Below the pieces are notes generated by a model that was given only the letters and a program-made list of their open reading frames with translations, was not told where the DNA came from and searched no databases. Both the position numbers and the translations under genes were made by a program. Positions 11,750-20,372 of a stretch of 29,751 nt of DNA are shown piece by piece (position 1 is the first letter of the stretch; the number at the start of each line of letters is the position of its first letter). This stretch comes from Reticulitermes lucifugus (Eukaryota > Arthropoda > Insecta > Blattodea > Rhinotermitidae), in assembly GCA_026260175.1 (NCBI GenBank), contig JAKCWW010000843.1:8271-38021 (forward strand), read 5' to 3'.

Positions 11750-11931
11750 ACAATACATTTAATTTAACTTATTCCCAAGCATAACACCATCAGCAATTAA
11801 AGGCAAGGTGAAACATGTTGGGCAGTAAATTAAAATATGGTGTACCCTCATTACCTAATTTTATGTGACATGTAAAGCATTAAAAACTTGTCCATTATTT
11901 TCAAACATCAGAAGCATTTCAAAGCATTTAC

Positions 11932-13034
11932 CTCAACTGTGATGAGGGATACAAGTGTATCAATGGCACCATGCACGCGCACAATGCAGTTACAGGCACG
12001 TTCGCCCAGCGACGACAGCGAGTACAGGCACTCTAGAGTATAGATCAGTAGCATGATGTCGTGAAGTGTGAGGAAGGTGCACACCTGATCATAGACACGC
12101 TGGTCCAGATAGCGCAACATTATATCCTCATTCTCATCTTTCTGACTCAATTTATTGAGCACCTCAAGGCACGACAGAATGACAAGTCGATCCTGGGAGT
12201 GTAGGCCATGAGTCAGTGAGTTCAGCATACAGGCAGCCAAACGATCCGTGGTGGGATCCTCCATCATCACCTCGTGGGCAACATTACCTAGCATGTCGAG
12301 TCCCAGTTGGTGCAAACAGTTCCACCGTGAACCTGCACAAAGCAGCACAAAACGCAGAAATGTCATGTTGCGTGCCAGGACAATCACATTCTCTTCTACA
12401 AAGCTTAGGTTGCGAAGGATTGTGGCCACCTGCAACACTCTCTGACCGACATAATCTTGTGTCCCAAATGATCTTCCCAAACAGAATAGTTCGAGATCTG
12501 CTGGCTCAATTTTCAGTGGAACTTTCAGTCTGCTCTCAGTCTTTGTATTTTCCTTTAGATCCATTTCACATAAGAGTCCATCTTCTCCCTCCTCATAGAA
12601 CTCTTGCCTCACTGTGTCGGTCCTCTCGACAGTTTCTGTCGCACACGTATCTACAAACAGATCTACAGCATCTACCTCCATGCTTGTAGCACTGTCCACC
12701 ATCCCTTCCCTCTCTTCCTCAGTTCTGTTGGACAAGATGTCCAGGTCCATCTTCTCCATAACATCCCCATCACCACCATTTTTAACTATGAATCTATCAC
12801 TACACCTACTGTTACTTCGAGATGGTCTGTCACTTATACAAGTGGCACCAGCCAATCCTGCTTTACCACCAGCTTCACATATCACTTCCTTCACTTTGGG
12901 CTTCTTTGTGGTGAAAAGAGTTTCATCTCCTAGCTCACACAGGTCCAGATCTGCCAGCGCATCTGACCAGAAGTGCTGCAAAGAATTTTTCCGCATGTTC
13001 CCATATGCCTCATCAAACAATTCTCGCATTGATG
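11932..13034 (-). CDS. ARID2: ARID2/BAP170 large exon, linker plus armadillo-like repeats
   Basis: A 1103-nt exon giving about 368 residues. It opens SSMRELFDEAYGNMRKNSLQ, then FWSDALADLDL, matching the ARID2 block that follows AGVF. Next comes an acidic, Ser-rich linker of roughly 140 residues that I cannot align to human ARID2. The second half is the conserved ARM-like helical region: GQRVLQVATILRNLSF, LRFVLLCAGSRWNCLHQLGL, GNVAHEVM, SQDRLVILSCLEVLNKLSQ, RYLDQRVYDQVCTFLTLHDI, LECLYSLSSLGERACNCIVR and IDTLVSLITVE. Human ARID2 has GQRVLQIAVILRNLSF and QLGLDTLGNIA at the same places. The acceptor is TTTTGCAG; the donor is GAG/GTAAAT, leaving a complete codon (phase 0). Translation open past the exon ends is intron read-through. 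Large plus-strand open frames over this exon are antisense shadows. Confidence 0.95.
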
Positions 13035-13685
13035 CTGCAAAAGAGAATGACAAATACCATGTAAAATTAAAACCAGCACATGTGAGATATTTTCATACTA
13101 GAATAAAATATGGCACCCCACAACAGTTTTGTGTCTGTACAAAAGTAGCATAGTATGTGGCTGTAACTACCGTAACACATACAACAATCAGTTGATTTTA
13201 AAAATGTTTCAGCAACATAAATTTTGTTCTGAAGCAGAAACATATTACTATGTGCCTACATGTTCAGCTTCTAAACAAATGAATATGGGAATATCAACAA
13301 AGCAAACCTGCCTCAAGATGAAAGTAGTAATATTTTGGCTCACAACTAAAAAGAACACTACACTGTTTGCTTCCAATCAGCAGTCCAGGACTAGGCACTG
13401 GTTAAATTTCTGCCAATAATCCTTTTTAAGATCTTGCTGATCAGAATCTTTAAACACTCCCCCCCCACCCCCCCCCCAATAATCAGAGAAGAAGTACTAA
13501 AATTAAATTTTTGTAATTCCAGCTAACTGCTTATACTGGCCTGAACAAGGCTTTCTCTCTTCTTCCCCTCTGTTGTTGAAAGTGATGTTCCATGTCACCC
13601 TGCTGTGAATACTGTAAGGGCAGTTTCTGAAAATTCTATTTAATCACTTCCTACTGACATGCATGACAACAAACAGGATACTTAC
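13035..13685 (-). other. ARID2 intron, 651 nt
   Basis: GT-AG phase-1 intron between the two most upstream visible exons. AT-rich, with C-runs near 13459-13477. Nothing else recognised. Confidence 0.85.
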
Positions 13686-13904
13686 AATGGTTGAAGACAC
13701 CTGCATGGGCCAGCAAGAAGTCAATGACGCGTGGATATTTGTCCAACTTGAGGGTGTGTTTGCCCTCATTGGACAAAAGAGTGCACACATTGACGGCAAA
13801 ATCTTGCTCATTTGGTAGTGGTGATATAAGAGATAGTGCCAAGCGGTCATACTCTGATGCTTTATACAGGTCTGCTGACAACCCATTGTACGAACGAAGG
13901 GTAT
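13686..13904 (-). CDS. ARID2: ARID2/BAP170 exon, segment following the ARID domain
   Basis: Internal coding exon of the PBAP/PBAF-type SWI/SNF subunit ARID2 (BAP170 in flies), a nuclear chromatin-remodelling protein. Translation starts DTLRSYNGLSADLYKASEYD and continues with [21 protein letters not shown] and a segment ending AGVFNH. Human ARID2 has a closely similar stretch just after its ARID domain ([36 protein letters not shown]). The acceptor reads TTTCACAG before ATACCC, and the donor is GTAAG at 13685-13681. The first codon is split, needing one base (G gives Asp) from the previous exon. The last base joins CA of the next exon to make Ser. This is the most 5' exon I can find; no upstream exon encoding the ARID domain was recognised in the remaining 15.8 kb. 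Confidence 0.93.
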
Positions 13905-13965
13905 CTGTGAAACAAAAGTAATTGATTAATAATTACCAAGGTGGTGAATACGAAGATTATATTCT

Positions 13966-14250
13966 TATGGGATATGACACCATACAGTTTGGCAGACAGG
14001 AGCAGTACCAACATTTCGAAGGAACCTGCTGCCTGCAAGTGCAGGGTAGAACGCTAAGCTACATGGAATGGTATAGATATAGGGAAATGATAAGAGATGT
14101 GGGATAGAGTATGCCACTTGAGCTGGCACACTGCCTGGTTTCTACAATCCCATATATTTGTATGATCATTGCCTGCAAGCTTTCCTCTATGCAAGCACAC
14201 TGAAGATGGAGGCAGCACGTTCCTCCAAAATGCTGGCACATATTTAAGAA
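13966..14250. mobile_element. Degenerate fold-back element with hammerhead-like core
   Basis: Left CCAACATTTCGAAGGAACCT then GCTGCCTGCA; right, reverse complemented, GCCAGCATTTTGGAGGAACG then TGCTGCCTCCA. On the plus strand 14200-14236 reads CTGAAGA, then GGAGG and CCTCC as a perfect 5-bp stem around a loop, then AAAATG where related copies have GAAACG. The left arm block GATATGACACCA next to TTTCGAAGGAAC recurs near 21231-21282. Confidence 0.6.
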
Positions 14251-14527
14251 ATTGCAAGGCACCACATGCCAAAAGACTGTAGTCTTTAAAAATATAGTTT
14301 CTACGTCAAAGAAACCACATTTCCATCACAAAGACCAATCAGTTAATACTGTTTATAAAATGCGTGAATACCCTCCATCAGATTTAACCAACACATCTCG
14401 CTCTGCTCTAACTCTACATACAAACACATATTTAATAGACACAACTATACACTTTTTTTTTTAATTTCCGAATTCCTGCTATATGTTTCAGTTGCAAACA
14501 GACACCTTCAGGCAGTTCATAACATTA

Positions 14528-14823
14528 CAGGTACTCACCGACTTACGAACAGGATACGTTCTGAACACCTGGTCTAAGTCGAAAATACGAAATGAGGTGA
14601 AATAAACACTCTCCAGCTGGTCGAAGGGTATTCAAATAAGTAATCTTTCTGTTGCAAAATAATAAAATAAAAATGAGTTTTTTCAAAGAAATATAGAAAT
14701 GTAGTTCGAAATGAAATTTTAATGACTTTTTATAGTAGTTCAAATTAAAATTTTCTTAAGGAAACTTTGGTCGTTACCTTCTGTTGGTGGTAAGTGGGAC
14801 GATCGTAAGTCGGGGAGTGACTG
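14528..14823. mobile_element. TIR MITE, mariner/pogo-type
   Basis: The left end CAGGTACTCACCGACTTACG and the right end read on the opposite strand (CAGTCACTCCCCGACTTACG) are inverted repeats. TA precedes the left end; the right flank is AA, probably a decayed TA. The interior is AT-rich and non-coding, 296 bp overall. Confidence 0.75.
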
Positions 14824-15543
14824 AATGTTTAAAGGAGTGCATATTTACAGTGCCAATTCTGCAAGGATGTCATACCATGTTATTACATAGAAATGGCACA
14901 ATACCATGGGATATTAAATAGTGTATGTAGAATATAAAATAATACTTGTATAATATTATTCATACTGAATAAACGAGGCCACTAAAACCAACATAGAAGA
15001 AAACAAAGAGAAAATTAACTCAGCTTACCAAAAGCCAAAATTCGCTATTTAGTAAATGCATAAAAACAAAAGATCACTGACAGCAACCAAGACGGGCAAT
15101 GAAATGCCGCAGAGGGTTTACTATACACAATAACACACAATTTGGGGTACTATTTTATACTGTACATGCACTTTTAAAGATTTTATGGTGTTATATCAGT
15201 TCTGTGTACTAACGTTGGATCCCATCATTACAGAACTGGCACTGTAAAAACGTACTGATTTATGCACAATTTAATGGACTGCATGAAGCCGGCTGTTTAC
15301 AACCGAAATGTGCCGCAGGAATACTGAAATGCATTTGTGTTGACTGAGCGTGTGTTTTAGTATAATTACATGCCGTCAGTAAAACACGTGGTATTTTTAA
15401 TCTTGAAGTAAGTCGTACATATACTGACCGCTTTCTTTAAAGGACTTAGAACTTCCCACACATTGGTCTCCCAATTCCAGTCCACCAAAAAGCATGAAAG
15501 TACATTCTGGTCATACACTCGGTTAACCAGTATATTATATATA

Positions 15544-15675
15544 GCAGAGTACACTGCAGAATTTGCGAAGACGAGAAACGCATACCCAAGCTTAGTTAGA
15601 AAATCCGAAGGGAAGAGACCACAACGAAGGCCCAGCAACAGACGGGAATGCAATATTAAATTGACCGATAGGCTG
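15544..15675 (+). pseudogene. LINE C-terminal fragment
   Basis: The plus strand reads AEYTAEFAKTRNAYPSLVRK, then SEGKRPQRRPSNRRECNIKL. It resembles the conserved C-terminal part of an arthropod LINE protein (RNAYR.LV.KPEGKRPLGRPRRRW..NIK). Only about 44 codons survive. It passes directly into a GTCCCGAAACGTCG motif shared with the fold-back elements. Confidence 0.75.
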
Positions 15676-15775
15676 TCCCGAAACGTCGTCAAACTGCCAA
15701 CCAACGCTGGGTAAAAATCCAGAAGAGCGAAGACCCCAACTACACCCCGGCGGAAGCCTGAAATCTCGCAGGGCG
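15673..15775 (+). mobile_element. Single-arm fragment of the fold-back family
   Basis: CTGTCCCGAAACGTCGTCAA, later CCAGAAGAGCGAAGACCCC and CGGCGGAAGCCTGAAATC. The same order of blocks (TTGTCCCGAAACGTCGGTAA, CCCAGAAGACCGCAGAT, CGGCGGAAGCCTGAAATC) occurs at 23334-23426. Only the 3' half of the hairpin core is present. Confidence 0.65.
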
Positions 15776-15959
15776 AAGGAATGTGGAGTGACAAAGTGGT
15801 CCAGCACTTTATAACATGGGTGTCCATGGAAAAGGACCACAACCGTCATCATGGGCTGGACTGCAGGCCGCACGTGTAAAAATGACAATACGTATCATAC
15901 CTAACCGCTTAAATTATTATTGTGCATTTTTTTATTATATATAACTTACAAATGTGGCC

Positions 15960-16025
15960 GAGGACCGCACGACACAACCTGACGGGCCGCATGCAGCCCG
16001 CGGGCCGTGGGTTGGAGCCCCATGC
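15960..16025 (+). mobile_element. Probable DNA-transposon end fragment
   Basis: GC-rich GGGCCGCATGCAGCCCGCGG followed by GCCGTGGGTTGGAGCCCCAT. This style of terminus (GGGTTGGACACCCCTG-like) is common at ends of hAT-type non-autonomous elements. The opposite end was not identified. Confidence 0.4.
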
Positions 16026-16198
16026 TTCATAAACATTCGAGTTTCGTAAAAGTTGGGGATTTCATGACCTACTGGCCACTACCAGCTTCTGGAGGGTACT
16101 GATATGTGGAATAACGAGATTACAGTAACTTGTTGTGATTAGGCTGATCCTTCTTGGCACTAATGGCGAGCCGCCATTGATGAAATCAATACACAGAG

Positions 16199-16553
16199 AG
16201 CACTACACACATTGTACACATCAAGACACGGACAGCACTACACACACTGTACACATCAAGACACGGAGAGCACTACACACACTGTACACATCAGACACGG
16301 AGAGCACTACACACACTGTACACATCAAGACACGGACAGCACTACACACACTGTACACATCAAGACACGGACAGCACTACACACACTGTACACATCAAGA
16401 CACGGTGTACACATCAAGACACGGACAGCACTACACACACTGTACACATCAAGACACGGAGAACACTAAACACACTGTACACATAAAGACACGGAGAGCA
16501 CTACACACACTGCACACATCAAGACACGGAGAGCACTACACACACTGTACACA
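16199..16553. repeat. 35-bp minisatellite, about nine full and two partial units
   Basis: The unit is AGCACTACACACACTGTACA followed by CATCAAGACACGGAG or GGAC. One unit lacks an A (34 bp), one is truncated at its start (near 16406-16426), and the first and last are diverged. Units are nearly identical, so the array is recent or homogenised. It is open in translation only because the unit lacks stops. Confidence 0.93.
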
Positions 16554-17198
16554 TACACCGTAAAAGTATGCAATTCAACCTATACTTAAACGCGATGGTC
16601 ACATTTCGGTTTTCGACGCCTCCGGCTTTCCACAGATCTGAATCCAGCGAACAGCCCCGAAGTATGTAGGTCACTCTTGCTTTTCGCAAGTCGCCACTGC
16701 GCTAACACTGTTCCCGCCATCCGTCCACGTGGGGCGAAGATGTGGTTACGTAACTGTGGGATACACCGTCGTCCAACCAACAGACGAACCAGTAAAAGAG
16801 AGGGGGGTGTGGGGGTAGAGTGGGGGAGTCAGGAAACCTTGGCCGTGGCCGCACGTCACAGTCATCCCGACATCGCACCATCCGATGTCGTACCGGAAGC
16901 GGCACGTCTCCGCAAGAAAACACGAGGCATGACCGGTACCATACCAAAATGGTCAAGCCACTTCCTTGCTATGGAAGCCATGGATTTCATTGAACACAGC
17001 TGTTACAGAAGTGTTCCCTGTGCAGTCAATGCGTCTACTGAAGAAATTCCGGTTGGTACGAACTCCGGTTGTCATCGACTCTAACAAAATCTCGCCACTG
17101 GACCCCACAACGAACAAATTCAAATCCCCCCCACACACCTATTTCCCCCCAGGTTCCGATTCCTTGTGGCCTCTTCAAACGAACCTTCCAATGAACTA

Positions 17199-17602
17199 AA
17201 TCAAATACACTAACAACTTATCACATTGCGCACTACAACATGTTTCGGCTCTGAAGCCATTCTCACGGAGATTCTTAGAAATACAGTTTTTGGTTGGTAC
17301 ACAGTATTTACATTCTGTTACAGAATATGTACCGACCAAAAGAATCTCCTTGGGAATGGCCTGAGAGCCGAAACTTGACGGATAAATTGGGTACTTTGTT
17401 GATGTACAGTCAAACTCGGTTATAACGTCATGAAGGGGATTAAATACTTTCTGTCGTTATAAACGAGTGTTGTTATAACCAAGCAGAATAATGTTATGGT
17501 TAACAGTGAGGAATTAATCGGTACCACAGAATATCTGACGCTATAAACGAGGTGTCGCATAAACCGATGTCGTTATAACCGGGTTTGATTGTATTTGATT
17601 CC
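17199..17602. mobile_element. Fold-back element with a MITE nested in its right arm
   Basis: Left arm 17199-17275 (AATCAAATACACTAACAACT, later ATGTTTCGGCTCTGAAGCCA) pairs with right arm 17320-17405 (GAATCTCCTTGGGAATGGCC, GAGAGCCGAAACTTG, TTTGTTGATG). Pairing resumes beyond the MITE at 17592-17601 (TATTTGATT). The arms are diverged, so this is an old copy. The minus strand of the left arm carries GGCT/AGCC stem and CGAAACATGT, like the other fold-back elements. Confidence 0.75.
17407..17591 (+). mobile_element. pogo/mariner-type MITE copy 1, 185 bp
   Basis: Terminal inverted repeats CAGTCAAACTCGGTTATAAC and, on the other strand of the right end, CAATCAAACCCGGTTATAAC. TA flanks both sides (17405-17406, 17592-17593). 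The interior repeats the TIR motif GTTATAAACGAG. A second copy is at 18511-18692. Confidence 0.92.
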
Positions 17603-17904
17603 ACACAGTGTACAAGGGTTAATACGCAATATTTCAAACAACATTCTGCTATACTACATATCCCATCGAATTCGACCACTTTGATTTAATAACAATAACA
17701 GAAGTGGAAACACTGAACGAAATTCTGCTTGAGGCAATACAAAAATTAACTTTTCTGTTTGGGAGAGAGAGAGAATCAAGGAGGAAAGTTTGAGATATCG
17801 GTGTCGTGCATGAATGTTATCCTGGGGCCTGAGCAATGTTCACTAGCCTGGGCTTTCGTGAAAAAAACCTTACTAATTTATGTTTGTGTCGTAAATTTTG
17901 TAAC

Positions 17905-18153
17905 TAACTAACTCCATGGAGCAGAGTCCTTCTTGAGAAGCTAGCAGGTCGTCAGCTAGTCNNNNNNNNNNNNNNNNNNNNNNNNNNNNNNNNNNNNNNN
18001 NNNNNNNNNNNNNNNNNNNNNNNNNNNNNNNNNNNNNNNNNNNNNNNNNNNNNNNNNNNNNNNNNNNNNNNNNNNNNNNNNNNNNNNNNNNNNNNNNNNN
18101 NNNNNNNNACGTGCTACATGCCCAGCCCACCTCATTCTTCTTGATTTGATCAC
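17905..18153 (-). pseudogene. LINE 3' coding end interrupted by assembly gap
   Basis: On the minus strand the upstream side reads MIKSRRMRWAGHVAR (18153-18109), a widespread arthropod LINE protein motif. On the far side of the N gap the same strand reads RPASFSRRTLLHGVSY, or SQEGLCSMELVS in another frame, the tail of that LINE family also seen near 20330-20372. About 90 residues would normally lie between these motifs. Confidence 0.8.
17962..18108. other. Assembly gap, 147 N
   Basis: Run of unresolved bases inside the LINE copy at 17905-18153. Confidence 0.99.
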
Positions 18154-18510
18154 CCGAATAATATTTGGTGAGTAAATTTTGTATACCAGTGTAAAAAAAA
18201 AGGGGGAGCCTCTAGTACCACAAACGGCGGTCTGACAATAGGGCAGTGGAATTTTGACGCAATGGTGAGCTGTATGTTTGTTTCTTGCATCTTACTTGGA
18301 GGCTCTTACAGCGATGGACAGGCACTGCGGCAAAGTTTCTGGTTGTGAATTGAATTCTCATGTCCAAACCCCATATTGAATAACATGAAAACACTTTAAC
18401 TGTTATGAATTCTTCAAACTTTTAGCCATTACATACTGCGATTGTTGTTCTGTTTATTAAGCGACACAATCAGTATGTAGGCTATAAAGCGTCGATAATA
18501 AATGGACATA

Positions 18511-18692
18511 GAGTCGAACTCGGTTACAACATCATGAAAGAGACTGAATATTTTGTCGTTACAAACGAGTGTTGTTATAACCGAGCAGAATAATGTTACG
18601 GTTAACAGTGAGGAATTAACTGGTACGGCAGAATTCTGACGCTATAGACGAGGTGTTGCATACACCGATGTCGTTATAACCGGGTTCGACTG
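18511..18692 (+). mobile_element. pogo/mariner-type MITE copy 2, 182 bp
   Basis: Ends GAGTCGAACTCGGTTACAAC and, reverse complemented, CAGTCGAACCCGGTTATAAC, with TA on both sides. The interior closely matches 17407-17591 (AACGAGTGTTGTTATAACC, GGTTAACAGTGAGGAATTAA). Confidence 0.92.
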
Positions 18693-18918
18693 TATATGGA
18701 AAATTGGTGGAACGATAACTGAAAGGGAAAAACCAAAGTGCCGAGGAAGTAAACTGTCCCAATGCCATTCTGTCCACCACAAATCCCAACATGGAGTGGC
18801 CTGAGATGAAACCTGGAGTCCAGGTTAAGAGGCCGATGACTAACCTTCTGACCCCCCAAGCTACATGATAAAGACATGAAAGGCACATTTCAGGGTCAAA
18901 GAACGGGTAAGTCTTCTA

Positions 18919-19203
18919 CAGCAATGGTTCGCGATCGTTTTCCAGCAGCGACACACTTCAAGAATGCCGTGCGCACAGGCGACAGAGTTCCATGGCAATA
19001 TCAAAATTGTAATTAAATAAAAATAAATACGCGTCAATGAACCATTCTTGTTATTAAAAAGTGTCATACGTAAAGTTTACAATGAACTATGATTAACATG
19101 AGTCGTACACTATCTCGCTGTGGGTGGCCACATGTGTCGCGACATACCTACCGACTGCTCGCGACAAATCAGTGTGTCCCGACACATAATTTGAGAAGCG
19201 CTG
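18919..19203. mobile_element. Probable hAT-type non-autonomous element
   Basis: Left end CAGCAATGGTTCGCGATCG with CAGCAGCGACACACTTCAAG just inside. Right end GTGTCCCGACACATAATTTG, then AGAAGCGCTGCT. The pairing of CAGC..GGTTC.C and GAGAAGCGCTG fits hAT-like short terminal repeats, but no clean 8-bp duplication is visible. Confidence 0.5.
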
Positions 19204-19858
19204 CTCTCCAGGGATAGCCCATATCACTAGAACATCAAATGTCAACACTGGACACAACACCACGTAATGCTGCCTAAACAAAAGGGACCCTTCAATACGG
19301 AACAGAACACTGTTGACCAAAAGCTCGAAACTGAAGGTTTACTACACAAGTCGACTCTTGGTAAGTTGGAGGCTTGTGGCGTACTTCGTCTCTGTTCTTA
19401 TCGCTATGTAATGAAGAAAAACAAGGCTTCAAGATAATCTTACGTCATTAATATTTACAAACAAACAAAGGCCGGATATGGATATAATAAAGACCGAGAA
19501 ACTGCTAAAGGTCATTTGAAATTACAAAGAACGACAATGCACTTAGTTACGAGACATAGAAAGCTGGACTGAAAACACAGAGAATACAGCTTCGGGTATT
19601 TGGTATAATGGATTCAGCTTCGTACTGTTAATTCCATGTCCTTCTGCTAAACAACATACAGTGTAGTATCGATTCTCCGAATCCCGACTGTTCGAGGTTC
19701 CGTTTCGTCCGAACCGATGCGCTGTGATGAACGCCTTTTCTATGCTGGGTACATAAATTAGTTGAAGTGCGTATCTAAAGCACATAACCGCAAGAAGAGG
19801 CAAACCGTGAGTGATGTCACCTAGGCGTAGACGGGAGGGTATTAACATAGTCCTTAAA

Positions 19859-20372
19859 GATACAGGATGGAAGGGCGTGAACTGGATTCATCTGGCTCAG
19901 GATACGAAAACGTGGCGGGCTTTTGTGAACACATAAATTAACCTTAAGTGACGTAATATTTTTCTGGACTTTGTCGTCTAAGTTTTTAAATAAAGCACGA
20001 CGTTTCGGAAGCCGGCTGTGCTTCCGTCTTCATGTAAGGAGAACATCTAATCTGATGTACCCCTTAGATAGAGCTATTTCTCAGTCACTTCGCCCAGTGA
20101 CTGAGAAATGGCTCTATCTTAATTAGGTGTTCTCCTTACATGAAGACGGAAGCACAGCCGGCTTCCGAAACGTCGTGCTTTATTAAAAAATTAGACGACA
20201 CACAAAGAAAAAAGAAAAAGAGAAAAAAAGATTAAGTCAGTGAGTCATATACCATCGTCATAGCCCTACAGAGTTGAATGAACCTTCAGGTTCCTTACAG
20301 GCGAGGAATCTGCCTAGCTGTGGGGCTATATATTTCTCAAGAAGGACTCTGCTCCGTGGAGTTAGTTATAAA
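19859..20372 (+). pseudogene. LINE C-terminal end split by a fold-back insertion
   Basis: The left part (19866-19945) reads GWKGVNWIHLAQDTKTWRAF, then VNT, stop, INL. The right part (20276-20372) reads NEPSGSLQARNLPSCGAIYF, then SRRTLLRGVSY. Together they correspond to the end of the same LINE protein as at 22617-22775. The element at 19946-20275 sits between them with an 11-bp near-duplicate of target sequence on both sides. Confidence 0.75.
19946..20275. mobile_element. Fold-back element inserted in a LINE
   Basis: Near-perfect inverted repeat centred near 20090. The left arm (GTCGTCTAAGTTTTTAAATA, AGCACGACGTTTCGGAAGCC, GTGCTTCCGTCTTCATGT) pairs with the right arm (ACATGAAGACGGAAGCACAG, GGCTTCCGAAACGTCGTGCT, TTAGACGAC). 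The left arm has an extra block of about 14 nt near 20055. An A-rich tail (20200-20230) follows the right arm. Flanking AAATTAACCTT (19935-19945) and GAATGAACCTT (20276-20286) match at 9 of 11 bases. Confidence 0.8.

Larger units (their letters stand above)
10741..11931 (-). other. ARID2 intron, 1191 nt
   Basis: GT-AG intron. It is mostly occupied by a SINE (about 11036-11307) and a fold-back element with flanking duplications (11329-11763). The left 250 nt is AT-rich with nothing recognisable, apart from a G-run near 11005. Confidence 0.8.

Noticed and set aside
12216..13153. Long plus-strand open frames (157 and 179 residues)
   Set aside because: They are antisense to the well-supported ARID2 large exon and carry no motif.
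14990..15120. Upstream ARID2 exon ending at the GTAAGC donor near 15026
   Set aside because: The donor leaves the right phase, but the frame has a stop (TAG) just upstream and no ARID similarity.
15366..15842. 158-residue minus-strand open frame
   Set aside because: It lies antisense to the LINE fragment and fold-back sequence, has no recognisable domain and no splice context.
16199..16553. CRISPR-like array
   Set aside because: The units are contiguous 35-bp repeats with no unique spacers, and the context is eukaryotic.
16620..17110. CpG-rich 5' exon or promoter of ARID2
   Set aside because: The GC content and CpGs are suggestive, but no ARID2-like peptide or matching splice donor was found.
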